Program-made: the position numbers and the translations under genes | Notes under the pieces: model-generated | The model's database searches: none | Told to the model about the DNA's origin: nothing | What the model saw: only the letters and a program-made list of their open reading frames with translations | From: Parasponia andersonii | Lineage: Eukaryota; Streptophyta; Magnoliopsida; Rosales; Cannabaceae | Assembly (NCBI GenBank): GCA_002914805.1 | Contig: JXTB01000197.1 | Coordinates: 367,490-431,489 of the forward strand | Reading direction: 5' to 3' | DNA length: 64,000 bases | Shown here: one piece after another, positions 25,142 through 37,401 of the stretch | Layout of the letters: each line of letters opens with the position of its first letter | How positions within the stretch are numbered: position 1 is the stretch's first letter

Positions 25142-25738
25142 TATATATATTATACCTTTAAAATTCCGCATCCATATATATATATATATATATATATATC
25201 ACATAATAATATATATTTATATTATTATATCTTTTAATATCATTATTATCATTATTATTATTATTATTACTATTATCATTATATATTTTGGAATATTGAG
25301 CAACTCAACCTATTATTTTCTATTGCTCTAAATATATCTACATGATGCTAACAAATTATATTGTACTAACATAACTACTAACATTCAAATTCTGTAATTT
25401 AAATACTCGCTAATCAGTGGGGGTGAGTTGTTTACTATGTTAAGTTGTATAATACGACCGCACTATTTATAATCTCCCACGTTATTTTCAGTATTTTGAA
25501 TTCTTGCAAATTTATGAAATTTAATTGTTTATTAAGATTATGTAATACGACTACTATTTATAGAACACCTCATGTTAAATTCAATAATTTAAATTTTAAG
25601 TCATTAAATTCAGTATATTAATCTAATTGAAGCCTACCTAAAATATGGCGTTAGACTATGACCCACAAAGCTTATTATAATTAATCATTATTATGTTTAA
25701 TTTTTCTTTTGCAAGAAAATGCACCCTCATCCTGAGCA

Positions 25739-26933
25739 CCTTATTTTTTAATTTCTGCAAAATTATATATTCACATTATAAATCTCTACAAATTTATACC
25801 TTCTAAATATAAATTGACTAATAAATTTCTCGTGAAATACGAAATTGATAATATATTTTATTTGTTGATTAATACAAAAAACCTATTGAATATAATTTAA
25901 AACAGTTAGCACAAATCATCCAATTTATTCACAAAAGTATAAATTTGTAAAGATTTAAAACGTGGGGATAACTTTTGTACAAACTAAAAGACATAATTAA
26001 AATTACAGTGCAATTATGTCATACTAATGGGTATTTTTTTTAGTTATCCCAATAAATATTTTGATTTTGAAGGGTAAGATTTTCGTCAAATTTTATCGTT
26101 TATAAGCCTTAGAAATGAACAGTATTATTTAAAGGTACATAGCTCTATTCCTAAGGGCCTATTAATCGTTAATAACAAAAGAATAATGTTGTAATGACAG
26201 CTTTGCTTTAACCAAGAAACAAGAACAGAATGATACCCTCCAAGCAAAACACGAAGGATTATAATGGGTAGCTCGTATGTCATTTTCTAACCCTCCAAGA
26301 TATTACTAATAATTTGAGAAGGGTCGTAAGAAGTCATATTGTCATTTGATAAGCTGAACGCACATTTCTGATAATGATTGATTCGATTGCGACGAAAGCT
26401 TCTGGATACAGTTATTAGAGGAATGTGGATTTGTACGTATAAGACTCATAATTATAGGGGCGGTTTATCTGTATAAGCCTTGGAGGAGCATGAAGCTTGG
26501 GCCGGTCCAGCTAAACTGATAAGTGATAACCATTTAATATGGTTCACACCATCAATACATGTGGCCGTAACGCGAGCAAACAAGATATTGTTGAAATATC
26601 AAAGTAAATTAGCATTACAGCTATACACATAACACATGTACTATATTAATTAAGGGGTCGGTAGGTAATTAGACATCTCGACACAGATAGTCCTACCACC
26701 TAGTGTGGTTTCCATTCTTAGGTTTTGAGGCTCATTAAGATCATTAATTCCGTTTGATTTGCCCATTCCCATTTCTTTAATCAACACGTAAATTGGCTTA
26801 ATTAACTCATTGAGAAGACAAATGAAAACAACATAGGAAATGAATGATATTCACTTTGCTGATCTAATTCGATTCGAGAGCAGCTTTATGGAATCAAATC
26901 AATTGAAATTCAGTAATATTATGATCGTAAGAT
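25739..26933. other. Intergenic DNA downstream of the subtilase pseudogene
   Basis: No gene or element is supported in this AT-rich stretch. Confidence 0.5.
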
Positions 26934-28003
26934 TTATGACCAACTAAAAGCAATAGGATTCCAACAACGTGTATCCCATCTGACCATTCAACTCGAGCAA
27001 ATCGATCTGTAAGCCACGGCATAGGCCTAGCAGTAAACGTTACAGTGTAAGTCAACTTCTCATATGACTTCTTGAAAGTCAACGTTATTGGTTAGACCGA
27101 GATCTTCACTGCGTCAACCTTTGATACTTTGACCCTATATCTTGCCGGGCTTGTCCCGACGTTTGTTAGAGTCCTGGTGTATGTAACGGTAGTTGACCTA
27201 TTAGTTCCGCCGTCTTCATCGGACGCTGCTTTCAAAGGAACAGCAAAAGAAAGGTCGTTGAGATCTCCCACGCTGTATTTCTTCTTCCCATTATTACAGT
27301 TAAAGTTTCTCTTAGTCACAGTCTTAATCTGCTCCTTAGTGTAGTTTGAGGCACAGAGGAACCTTATGTAGTCTTCAACAGTAATGTCGTAGACCAGTCC
27401 CGGATCAAGGGCTGCCACTCGATCCACGTGTCCAGCTCCGTAATCAAATGGCGTAGCTGGAGTCCGTGTGACGATGTCTTGTATAGTTTTACCGTTTTTG
27501 TATGTGTAATAGGCAGTGGTCATTAGGGCCGATCTGATAGCAGCTGGGCTCCATTTCTGCATAGATTTGATTAAGGCCGCCAGCCCACTTACGTGAGGGC
27601 AGGACATGGATGTACCTGATTTGATGTTGAAGCTGATTCGCCTCTTGTCTTCGCCCAATCCCGTCGGCCCAGCTGCGCCGGTCCATGCAGCTAGGATATT
27701 CACTCCGGGGGCTAATACGTCTGGTTTGAGTATTTCTGGCGTTCTTGTGTTTGGGCCTCGGGAGCTGAAGGCCGCGACTATTGGCGAGGGTTGAACACCA
27801 AATTTGGTGGCTTTTTGGATGATCGTGGCCGCTGAATTAGCTACGGATTTAGAATAAATTAGGTTAATATCACTTTTTTTTTTCGTTAATTAAATCTAAC
27901 ACCATATCATTTTTTTAAAAATGAATTCTTGATAAATTCTTGATGATCTTGATGGATTCTTGTTATCAGTAGTAATCTTAACAGATTCTAGGATAGATTT
28001 CGT

Positions 28004-28674
28004 TGTGCGGTCTAAAATCCTAAGGTCGCATAAATAAGGGTTAAGTTCGACCTCCTCCGTGTTGGATATGTGCGACCTCTTCTGCTTAGGTTATATGCGA
28101 CCTCCTCCGTGTAGTCGTGTGACCTCTTTTGCATAAGTTATGTGCGACCTTCTCTGTATAGGTTGTGGGCGACCTCTTCCGAAAGAAAAGGAAAACAAGT
28201 CTATGCTTTGTCAAACAGGAAACCTGCAAGGAAAGGGAAACAGAAGTCCTCTATTGATGATCAACCAGTTACCCGTTTTGAGTGGTTGTCTAATTATGTT
28301 GTTACTTAAATTGTATTACCCGATGGTATAGTTACCCGTTTTCACAATTAGGAACATTGGGTTACTTTCATCTATATAAAGGGGACTCAATGTTCCAGAA
28401 GGGGGGATTCCAATTGTTTTTTCGGTTCTCCAATTTCCAGACTTCAAAATTCCGACTCCCAATTTGAGAGAGATTTCCAGACAAGACATTGTAACTTTGA
28501 GTGCTTGTAATTCTCCATAAAATAGTGAAAAACAGTGGACGTAAGCTCATCTTTTTTGGGGCTGAATCACTATAAAATCCTCTCTCTTTATTTGCTTTGA
28601 TTAATAACCCAACTTACACAAGCCACATCTCTTAATTTTTTCTAAATTTATTGTTGATAAAACCTCCATCAACA
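28004..28674 (+). repeat. 5' LTR, Tat element 1
   Basis: 671 bp, TGTGCGGTC...CCATCAACA. A TATA box TATATAAA lies at 28373-28380. The first 190 bp contain a degenerate tandem repeat built on GCGACCTC(C/T)TCCG. The LTR is followed by ATTGGCGCTAGAAGG, where a primer-binding site is expected; I cannot assign the tRNA. Confidence 0.9.
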
Positions 28675-28735
28675 ATTGGCGCTAGAAGGAGGGCTATTCC
28701 GGCGGAAAAATTTGTCAAATTCTATTTTTTTAATA

Positions 28736-30610
28736 ATGGCAAACACTAGAAACACTACCAGAGTCACCGGAACTAGCCAAAACTAATCTCAAAGTACTGC
28801 TGCTACACAGGCAGACCCTGCTCCGGATCAGCCTACTATGACTGCAACAGAAAACCTTTCCCAGAGACAGGAACGTATGGAGGAGACACTGGTGAACCTT
28901 CAGCAAGTCACTAACTAGATCAATGACACCTTGCGACGACTTGCTGAAGGGCAGATGGTGACTCCACCACAACACGAACGTCCTACTCAGTTACCTGAGA
29001 AAGGAATACAGATCCTAGAGACGAGAAGACGCGGCCAGCCAAGAACTCAGCAAGAGCGTCATGAAGATCGCATCTCCAAAGGGAAAGGCAAGGTCGCAAA
29101 CTTGCCTCCAGAATCTGGTACGGAGAGTTCAAGTACGAACCGTGATCGTGTACAACCTTCTCGTAAATCCACTAATAGTCAAGATCGCCTGAGCGGCAAA
29201 CAAGGATGACCATCGAGAAGCGTCTTCGAAAGGATCAGCAGAGAATCGAGACAAGATCCTGCAGACCTAAGACAGTATTTGGAGTGACGACATAGTCATG
29301 ATCGATCCGTATCGCATCACAATGACCAAAGTCAGTCTCGTCGCACTATTTCACTGGATTCCTCTCACAGATCGCAGAAGACTCTACCTAACCAACCCGC
29401 CATGCATCAGGATAACGAATGAAGGCCGCCTGTGCCGCCAGCGAGGGATGATGCTTTCCCTCTGAACGTCGATGTTCACAATTTAAGGATCGCGTTAGAC
29501 GCACTTGCTGGTTGGGACGATGAGCTCGCTGATAGGTATCATCAGTCACCATTCAGCGAGGAAGTTCGAGCTGCAGCCCTTCCCACTGGATTCAGACTTC
29601 CCACCATTAACACTTTTGATGGGAAAACTGATCCACAAGACCATATGGATCACTTCAGTGACTTGATGGAACTACATCGGGTTAGTGATCATGCACGTTG
29701 CAGATGTTTCGCTGTAACACTCTCGGGAGCAGCGAAGAAGTGGTTCCGAGGACTCAAATCCGGCTCAATTTCGTCCTGGCAACAATTACAGACGGCATTC
29801 TTGAGACAGTTTCAAGTTGCAAAGAATTTCACTGTTCCGCTTGTTAGTTTGTCTGTGATCCGGCAAGGTCCAGAGGAGACTCTACGGTCTTATCTCAATC
29901 GATTCACCTCAGAGCTAGCAAAGGTCAACAACCCACCTGAAGGAGGAGTTCTAACTCTCATGATGGCTGGGATGCGACCAGAAACAAAACTCTGGGAGGA
30001 ATTACTTGAGCGAGAGTGTAGAACTCTCGAAGACTTCTACCGAAGAGTTGGTCAGCATCTGAGGTTAGAATCTTCGCGCGAGAATATTTAAAAGACTAAA
30101 AGGAGGAAGGACAGATGCGACTAAAGATGCAGTCATTACCAACAAAAGCGGTAATAAGAAAAATAAGAGGAATAATGAACAGACAAATGAGAATCAGCCT
30201 AGACCCAAAAGGCAGGAGATTTCAAGAGCTCCCATGAGGTTTAACAATCACATTGAATTGAACGCGCCCATAGATCAAACCTATGCGGTCACAAACCAGA
30301 AGGAGCGATTCCGACAACCAGAACCAATGAAGCGGGACAGGACAAAGTGCAACCCCAACAAGTTTTGCCGATATCATAATGATATTGGGCATGATACAAA
30401 TAATTACTTTGCCCTGAAGGATGAAATTGAAAGGCTGATTAGAGAGGGGCGATTGCGGCAGTACACCAGGCAGGGTGACGATAGGCGAGAAGAAGACCAA
30501 CAGCGACCTCCAGAAATTCAGCATGAGGTGCGAACAATTTTTGGAGGACCGCACGTTGGAGGAGATTCCAAGAGAGCACAGGACAGATATGCGCGAGAAG
30601 CTCGATAGCA
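28736..30610 (+). pseudogene. Tat element 1 gag (degraded)
   Basis: The reading frame opens at an ATG at 28736, 62 bases after the LTR. In-frame stops occur at 28784, 28916, 29207, 29285 and 29420, so only the part from about 29432 to 30091 is long and open. That part has the retrotransposon gag core (FDGKTDPQDHMDHFSDLM, LSGAAKKWFRGL, SYLNRFTSELA). After a frame change the C-terminus continues at 30234-30610 with KFCRYHNDIGHDTNNYFALK and EIERLIREGRLRQY, a cysteine/histidine motif typical of Tat gag proteins. Gag would form the virus-like particle around element RNA. Confidence 0.8.
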
Positions 30611-30671
30611 GCCGTTAACCAACTTCATGCATCTTGAGCAGTGACCACGCAAGCTTCAACGAGTACCCGAA

Positions 30672-33600
30672 ATGGACATTACCTTCACAGAGCAAGATGC
30701 AAGGGAAGTCCATTATCCGCATAATGACGCACTGGTCATAAAAATTAACTGTGGAAGCACACAGTTGTGGCGAGTATTGGTCGATAACGGGAGTGCTGTG
30801 GACATCCTGTACTTCGACGCCTTTAAGAAGATGGGGTTGAATGAGAGCGACCTGAAGCCTACCGTCACTCCACTCTATGGTTTCACTGGTGACAGCCTGA
30901 TGCCTATGGGCATGATTGAACTGATGGTCAGCGTTGGGACCTATCCAAGGGTTTCATCGATAATGACCCAATTTTTGGTGGTAGATTGTCCCTCTGCCTT
31001 CAATGCTGTGCTAGGAAGACCGACATTAAGGGTACTTCGAGCCGTCACCTCAATTTACCATCTAACAATGAAGTTCCCGACCCAACACGGGGTAAGCAAG
31101 GTGCGAGGAAATCAATATGATGCGAGGATATGTTATAACAACTCGCAATGATGGTCCACCTGCCGGACAAAGCATCAGTCGTGGTAGTAGGCAAAGCTTC
31201 AGTCGTGGCAGCAGGCAAAGCGTCAGTCGTGGCAGTGGACAAAGCGTCAGTCATGGCAGTGGACAAAGCATCAGTCGTGGCAGCGGGCAAAGCGTCAGTC
31301 GTGGCAGTAGACAAAGCGTCAGTCGTGGCAGCGGGCAAAGCGTCAGTCGAGGTAGCGAGCGAAGCTCCAGTCGGATCGTCAGATAAAGCGTCAGTCGAAC
31401 CGTCAGTGAAAGCATCAATTGAAACGACCAGTGAAGACTTCGATCCTCGAGAAATAGGCGAAGAAGTCAGAATTGGACCCGTTGAAGACCTGGAGTATTT
31501 ATTATTCGATCTGTCTTCCAGGACTTTAAAGATTGGAACGGAGGTTCAAGGACCTGTGCGAGCTTCATTGATCGCTTTTCTGAAGGCTAATTTGGATGTC
31601 TTCGCATGGCAGCATTCGGATATGGTAGGGATTGATTCAAGGATCATATCCCACCGTCTTAACATAGATCCGACAAAGAAGCCTGTATGACAGAAAAGAA
31701 GGGTCATGAATCCAGAACGCTACGTCGCATTAAAAGAAGAGGTGGAGAAGTTGCTCGAAATTGGGTTCATAAGAGAGTCTTTCTACCCTGACTGGCTTGC
31801 AAATCCGGTCTTGGTAAAAAAATCTAATGGGAAGTGGAGGACCTGTATTGATTTCACCGATCTCAACAAAGCATGTCCTAAAGACAGCTTCCCTCTTCTG
31901 AGAATCGATCAGCTTGTAGATGCGACGTCGGGGCATGAGCTTTTGAGTTTCATGGATGCATATTCAGGATATAACCAAATCCCCATGTACGAGCTAGATG
32001 AGGAACATACCTCGTTCATCACTGATTGAGGGTTATACTGTTATAAAAAGATGCCCTTCGGACTTATCAACGTGGGAGCAACCTACTAACGTCTTGTCAA
32101 TATGATGTTTGCAAAGCAAATTGGCAAGACAATGGAGGTATACATCGATGATACGCTAGTCAAATCGGAGAAAGCTGAAGATCACATCAAGCACCTTGAT
32201 GAGATGTTCAAAATCCTCCGAAGATACCAGATGAAGCTAAATCCCTAGAAGTGTGCATTCGGAGTAGGATCTGGAAAATTTCTGGGTTTTATGGTCAACC
32301 AGCGAGGGATCGAAGCAAATCCTCAGAAGATACAAGCGTTGATTGATATGCAATCTCCTCGTAAACCCAAAGATGTGCAAAGCCTAGTAGGAAGAGTAAC
32401 TGCTCTGAGTCGGTTTGTATCCAGATCAACCGATAAATGCCAACCTTTCTTTGAGGTGTTGAAGGGATCAAAAAGGTTCAGTGGACGGAGAAATGCGAGC
32501 AGGCATTCCAAGAATTGAAAAAACACTTAGGTTCCCCTCCACTCTTGTCGAAACCAAATCCAGGAGAAGAATTATGCCTATATCTCGCTGTTTCTAAGTA
32601 TGCGACGAGTGTCGCATTAATTTGCGAGGAGGCAAATATTCAGCGACCTGTGTATTATGTAAGTAAAAGATTACTTGATGCTGAAACCAGATATCCAGAG
32701 ATGGAAAAATTGGCGCTGGCACTCGTCATTTCATCAAGAAAGCTTTGACCTTACTTCCATGCTCACTCCATCCAGGTTTTCATGAATTTCCCGCTGAAAC
32801 AGGTCTTACAGAAACCTAAGGTGTCAGGACGGCTGCTTAAGTGGGCTGTTGAATTGAGTCAATTTGACATCAATTTTCAACCTCGCACTACTATAAAGGG
32901 TCAGGCCCTCACAGATTTTATTGCAGAATTTACATACGACGTCAATCTTCCCACGGGAGTACTCGAGAAACCCGCCTCAGATACATCAAAGTTGTGGAAG
33001 CTTTATGTTGACGGGTCATCGAATGAAAATGGAGCAGGTGCGGGAATAGTTTTAATCAATCTTGAAGGGCACAACATTCATTATGCGCTTCGCTTCAAAT
33101 TCCCAGTGTCGAATAATGAGGCCGAATACGAAGCACTGATAGCTGGGCTAAAGCTCGCACATGAAATGAAGGTCGAAATAATTGAGGTGTATAGCGACTC
33201 CCAGCTGGCCGTCTGTCAGGTTAAGGGTGATTATCAAGCGAGAGGAGAAAGAATGATGGCCTATTTGGAGAAGGTGCAGCAGTTGTTCTTAACGTTTGAC
33301 ACTTATGACATACAACTTCTTTCTCGTATTAAAAACACCCGGGCAGATGCGCTCGTTAAGCTCGCCTCGACGAAAGATGCAGAATTGTTGAAGGTAGTTC
33401 CCGTTGAATTTCTTATATCACCAAGCATCGAGGTCGAACCCCAAGTAATTATGCCAGTTGATGAAGAACCGTCGTGGATGGACCCCATAATGCAATATAT
33501 ACAAAATGGCGATCTCCCTGAGAATAAAGACGATGCAAGGCGGCTTCACATGAAAGCAGCTCGCTATATCATCCAGGATGGACAACTTTATCGAAGGAGT

Positions 33601-34710
33601 TTCAGCTCGCCATTATTATTGTGCGTCAATGATAAAAAAGCACGCTATATTATGAGGGAAATTCATGAAGGAATATGTGGAAATCATTCTGGGGGACAAG
33701 CGCTTGCAAACAAGATTCTTCGATAATGGTACTTTTGGCCAACTATGAAGAAAGATACATTGGAATTTGCTAGGAAATGTGACAAATGTCAACGATTTGA
33801 GACCATTCCTAGAAAACCACATGTTCCTTTAACTTCAATGACTAGTCCATGGCCATTTGCTGTGTGGGGAATTGATATTATCGGGATGCTTCCATTAGCG
33901 CGAGGTGGTTTGAAGTATGCGGTGGTCGCAGTCGATTACTTTACAAAATGGACGGAAGCCGAGGCCTTGAGCACCATCTCTGCGAAGAAGATGATAGATT
34001 TTGTTTACAAATCTATAATCTGTCTATATGGTATACCACATACCATAATTTCTGATAATGGAAAGCAATTCGACTGTGACGAGTTCCGTGACTTCTGCAA
34101 TAACTTGGGCATCAAAAAAAGCTTCTCCGCTGTTGTTCATCCACAAGCCAATGAGTAGGTCGAAGCGATAAACAAAATACTCAAGCAGAATATAAAGACA
34201 AAACTGGAGGAACATAAAGGAGCTTGGCCAGAGGTACTTCCAGAAGTTTCATGGGCTTATCGCACCATACAACGAACCACTACTGGAAAGAGTCCATTTT
34301 CTTTGGCTTATGGATATGAAGCGATAATCCCTGTTGAAATTGGTGCAGGCTCCCTGCGGCAGTCTGCTTATGAGCAAAATCAGAATGATGTATTGCTGAG
34401 AGTTGAACTCGATCTTTTAGAAGAGCGGCGTGAACAATCTCAGCTCCGAATTGCATCATACCAACGACGCACTGCTCGATATTATAATTCCAAAGTCAAA
34501 GGTAGACATTTTGAAGTTGGAGATCTTGTCCTTCGACGAGTTCTACCTAATAATAGAGAACATGGTGCTGGTGTATTTGGGCCTTCTTGGGAAGGACCTT
34601 ATGTTATTGATAACGTCATTCGACCTGGGACATATAACCTAGCTCGCATCGGTGGACAAAAGATCGAGCATGCCTGGAATGCAGACCAACTTCATCGTTA
34701 TTATCAATAA
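30672..34710 (+). pseudogene. Tat element 1 pol (PR-RT-RH-aRH-INT, degraded)
   Basis: Aspartic protease: DNGS at 30783-30794. A 24-bp tandem repeat linker lies at 31171-31386. Reverse transcriptase: YPDWLANPVLVKKSNGKW, SFMDAYSGYNQIPM and YIDD at 32141-32152. First RNase H is around RPVYYVSKRLLDAETRYPEM; the second, archaeal type, is KLYVDGSSNENGAGAGIVL with YSDSQLAV. Integrase: zinc-binding HEGICGNH and CDKCQRF, then GIDIIG, ISDNGKQF and VEAINK for the DDE triad; no chromodomain before the end (DQLHRYYQ). Breaks: frame changes near 31150 and 32470; stops at 31688, 32027, about 32087, about 32249, 32746, 33724 and 34156. The catalytic motifs survive but no full polyprotein can be made. Confidence 0.9.
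31171..31386 (+). repeat. 24-bp tandem repeat coding for KASV octapeptides
   Basis: Nine units of 24 bp, consensus close to AGCGTCAGTCGTGGCAGTGG plus ACAA, with a more degenerate tail to about 31434. In the pol frame each unit encodes an eight-residue peptide such as KASVVAVD. It lies between protease and reverse transcriptase. Element 2 has a shorter version (KASVEASVESSDKAPV). Confidence 0.9.
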
Positions 34711-35379
34711 ATCTTCATGTTATCTTTAACAGCCTACTGTATCTTCTTCATTAATATTCGTCAATAATACTTCTTTGACTATTACTTCAGCTCGTTTCCG
34801 ATCGTCTTTTATAGTTTTATGGCAGTTTTCGGACACCATAAAACTCAGGAGGCAGTGGGATCAAGAATGTTATCTCCTACTGGTTTCCTAAGGGACTATA
34901 CAAATGTCCATTTAGATGAGACAGGGTTTTAGATCGTCGAAGTATCTGAATCTCCTTAAAATCCTAGGATTTTCTCCTCGCTTCATGCCTCAGCATGTCG
35001 TATTACGCAATTTCCCTCCTCGAACAGAAAAGTAACTAAGCAAAATGTTCGTTGTTCGAAGTGATATATTGCTATGTTTTATTTTGACATGGAACTTTTG
35101 AAATACAGTTCGAGTTTGCATCACTCGTATTGACTGTTTTCTTAAGCGACCTAACCTATCCTAACGCTTAAAACTCGTTTTAAGTTAGTCGGATTCAAAT
35201 CGCTAAAAGCGTACTGATCAATCACCTGTGATTGACTACTTAGTTAAAATTACTGTTGTTTTTTCATTGTTTTGCAGGAGCATATAAGGAAAAATAATAT
35301 TTATTAAAAGTCATCCGTACATGCACAGAAAAGAAGGGGGACAAAGCCCGCATTGTTCTAAAAATAAAAAAAAAAAGAG

Positions 35380-37401
35380 TTACGTAGAAGGGCTCGCGCC
35401 GCCATCCCCAGCCTTGGTGGTATCCTCCCTCCAGCTTTGCACGAGTTCGACTATGTCCTCGCCAAGGATGGAGAAGTCAAAATCCAGATGCATGCAGAAA
35501 ATGTTGAAAATGATAGTCGACGAGGCGATATCACTAGCTTTATCTTCGAGTTCTTTGACTTCGGTCGCCTTGAACTCCTCGATAGCTTTGTGAACTACCT
35601 CGGTGGTCGCTTCCCTCATACGATCCGGATGCTCAAAATTGACCTTCTCGAGCTCTTTGACTTTCTCCTCGAGATTTTCCTTGGCAAGTCTCTCCTTGGC
35701 CAGGTCCTCGAGCATCTGCTGCTTCTCCAAGTTGAAGGCCGTTCTCTCCTCCTCCCGAGCCTTTTCCGAGTTCTCGAACGCTTGTGTTATCTCTTCAACT
35801 TTCTCAGCCTTCTCCAAGCATTCGAGAACTGGGTCGTGCATCAGGTTAGCAGCAGCCATAGTCTAAAAAAAAAATATATAAATCTCTAATTGTTAACACC
35901 AAGAGAATACACACGAAGAGAAGATAGAAAAGCTTACATTGGCCAGCATCCTCATCGCAGATCCAAAAGCGACCTTGGCAGAACGTCGCTTCATCTGCTC
36001 CTAACCTTCCTCAGATATGAAGCGATCAATAAAGGCTGCGCTTATACCAGCCTTCTCTGGTAATTGGTTGAGGAGTGAGAAGAGCTCTTCACCCTTATCT
36101 ACCAAGGTCGGTTCCGAAGAAGTGGCAGCCTCGGTGGGGGGGTCAGGATGACTCGCTGGCTGAGGTTGTGGTGGAGGCGAGCTTGCTGGGAAGTCCTCGA
36201 AGGCAACTTTTCTCTTCTTCGAGCAGTCGACCTTCCCCTTCCCTTTTGATGGCGGGGTACTCTCGGGTGTCTTGGTTTTTGCCATGGACCCGAGAGTTGA
36301 AGGTGGTGCTCGCAAGCCGCTACCAATGACCATCTCTGTACAGATATGTTAGTGAGCGAGGAAATATAGTATAAGGGTAATTAGAATGAACGTGTAATTA
36401 CCTTCTTCTTGTGGAGCTGGTTGAGGAGCTGGTGGTGACACTGTCTCTGGAGATGAAGGTTCTGAGCGTGGAGGTGTGGCTGGTGCTTTTCGTTTTCTAA
36501 TTCTTGAAGACGAGGCACCTAAATCTGTCCTTTTCCTTGGCTTCTTCTTNNNNNNNNNNNNNNNNNNNNNNNNNNNNNNNNNNNNNNNNNNNNNNNNNNN
36601 NNNNNNNNNNNNNNNNNNNNNNNNNNNNNNNNNNNNNNNNNNNNNNNNNNNNNNNNNNNNNNNNNNNNNNNNNNNNNNNNNNNNNNNNNNNNNNNNNNNN
36701 NNNNNNNNNNNNNNNNNNNNNNNNNNNNNNNNNNNNNNNNNNNNNNNNNNNNNNNNNNNNNNNNNNNNNNNNNNNNNNNNNNNNNNNNNNNNNNNNNNNN
36801 NNNNNNNNNNNNNNNNNNNNNNNNNNNNNNNNNNNNNNNNNNNNNNNNNNNNNNNNNNNNNNNNNNNNNNNNNNNNNNNNNNNNNNNNNNNNNNNNNNNN
36901 NNNNNNNNNNNNNNNNNNNNNNNNNNNNNNNNNNNNNNNNNNNNNNNNNNNNNNNNNNNNNNNNNNNNNNNNNNNNNNNNNNNNNNNNNNNNNNNNNNNN
37001 NNNNNNNNNNNNNNNNNNNNNNNNNNNNNNNNNNNNNNNNNNNNNNNNNNNNNNNNNNNNNNNNNNNNNNNNNNNNNNNNNNNNNNNNNNNNNNNNNNNN
37101 NNNNNNNNNNNNNNNNNNNNNNNNNNNNNNNNNNNNNNNNNNNNNNNNNNNTCCTTACATTGGTACATGACCAATTCCCTTCTACGTATTGGTAGCCAGA
37201 TGAAAATGCAGGGGCATCCCTGATATGTCTGGACCACTGGTCCTGGGAGAGATCGCCTATTCGAGGACTACTCTGTCTGGCCCCTGTTATTTCTATCTCG
37301 GGTTTTGGCTCAAGATAGTCTTCAAGGTTAATGGAGCTAACACTCGAGTTAGATTATCCAGAAAACGTATTTTCTTCCCTAAATTCCTCACTACTAGACA
37401 T
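35380..37401 (-). pseudogene. Spliced antisense gene of Tat element 1 (PF04195-like, coiled coil)
   Basis: Runs opposite to gag-pol. Exons on the minus strand: 37401 to the gap (about 37152); beyond the gap to 36402; 36335-35938; 35862-35380. The three introns outside the gap, including one in the leader (donor at 37776-37777), have GT-AG ends at the same places as in element 2. The first exon encodes an acidic start (MSSSEEFREENTFSG, then a stop, SSVSSINLEDYLEP) and QYVEGNWSCTN. The PF04195-like core falls in the gap. Next come a basic/proline-rich segment (RKRKAPATPPRSEP), KGKGKVD, LFSLLNQLPEKAG, and a long Glu/Lys coiled coil. Function unknown; possibly element regulation or a structural role. 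The only breaks visible are the stop in the first exon and one before EQMKRR. Confidence 0.75.
36550..37151. other. Assembly gap (602 N)
   Basis: Unsequenced bases inside Tat element 1. By comparison with element 2 the gap should hold the PF04195-like core of the antisense gene. The long X-filled ORFs across it are artefacts. Confidence 0.98.

Larger units (their letters stand above)
12482..25738 (+). mobile_element. Old Ty3/gypsy-type element carrying nested insertions
   Basis: Two similar arms in direct orientation, 12482-20756 (interrupted) and 22986-25738 (interrupted), bracket a segment with a Ty3-type gag remnant. The right arm starts TGACGTATC (left arm TAACATATC), and both end near GAGCA/AAGCA, so the ends are LTR-like. 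After removal of later insertions the arms are roughly 1 kb each and clearly diverged, implying age. No flanking duplication was found and no standard primer-binding site is seen after the left arm, so a segmental duplication is an alternative reading. Insertions: hAT-like 13076-20009 in the left arm; a 1.58-kb piece at 23080-24657 and MITE B copy 2 in the right arm. Confidence 0.55.

Noticed and set aside
31045-31338. ATTDALS repeat protein on the minus strand
   Set aside because: A shadow of the 24-bp repeat in the pol frame.
36476-37237. Three long ORFs of 239-246 residues
   Set aside because: They are almost entirely translations of N bases in the assembly gap.
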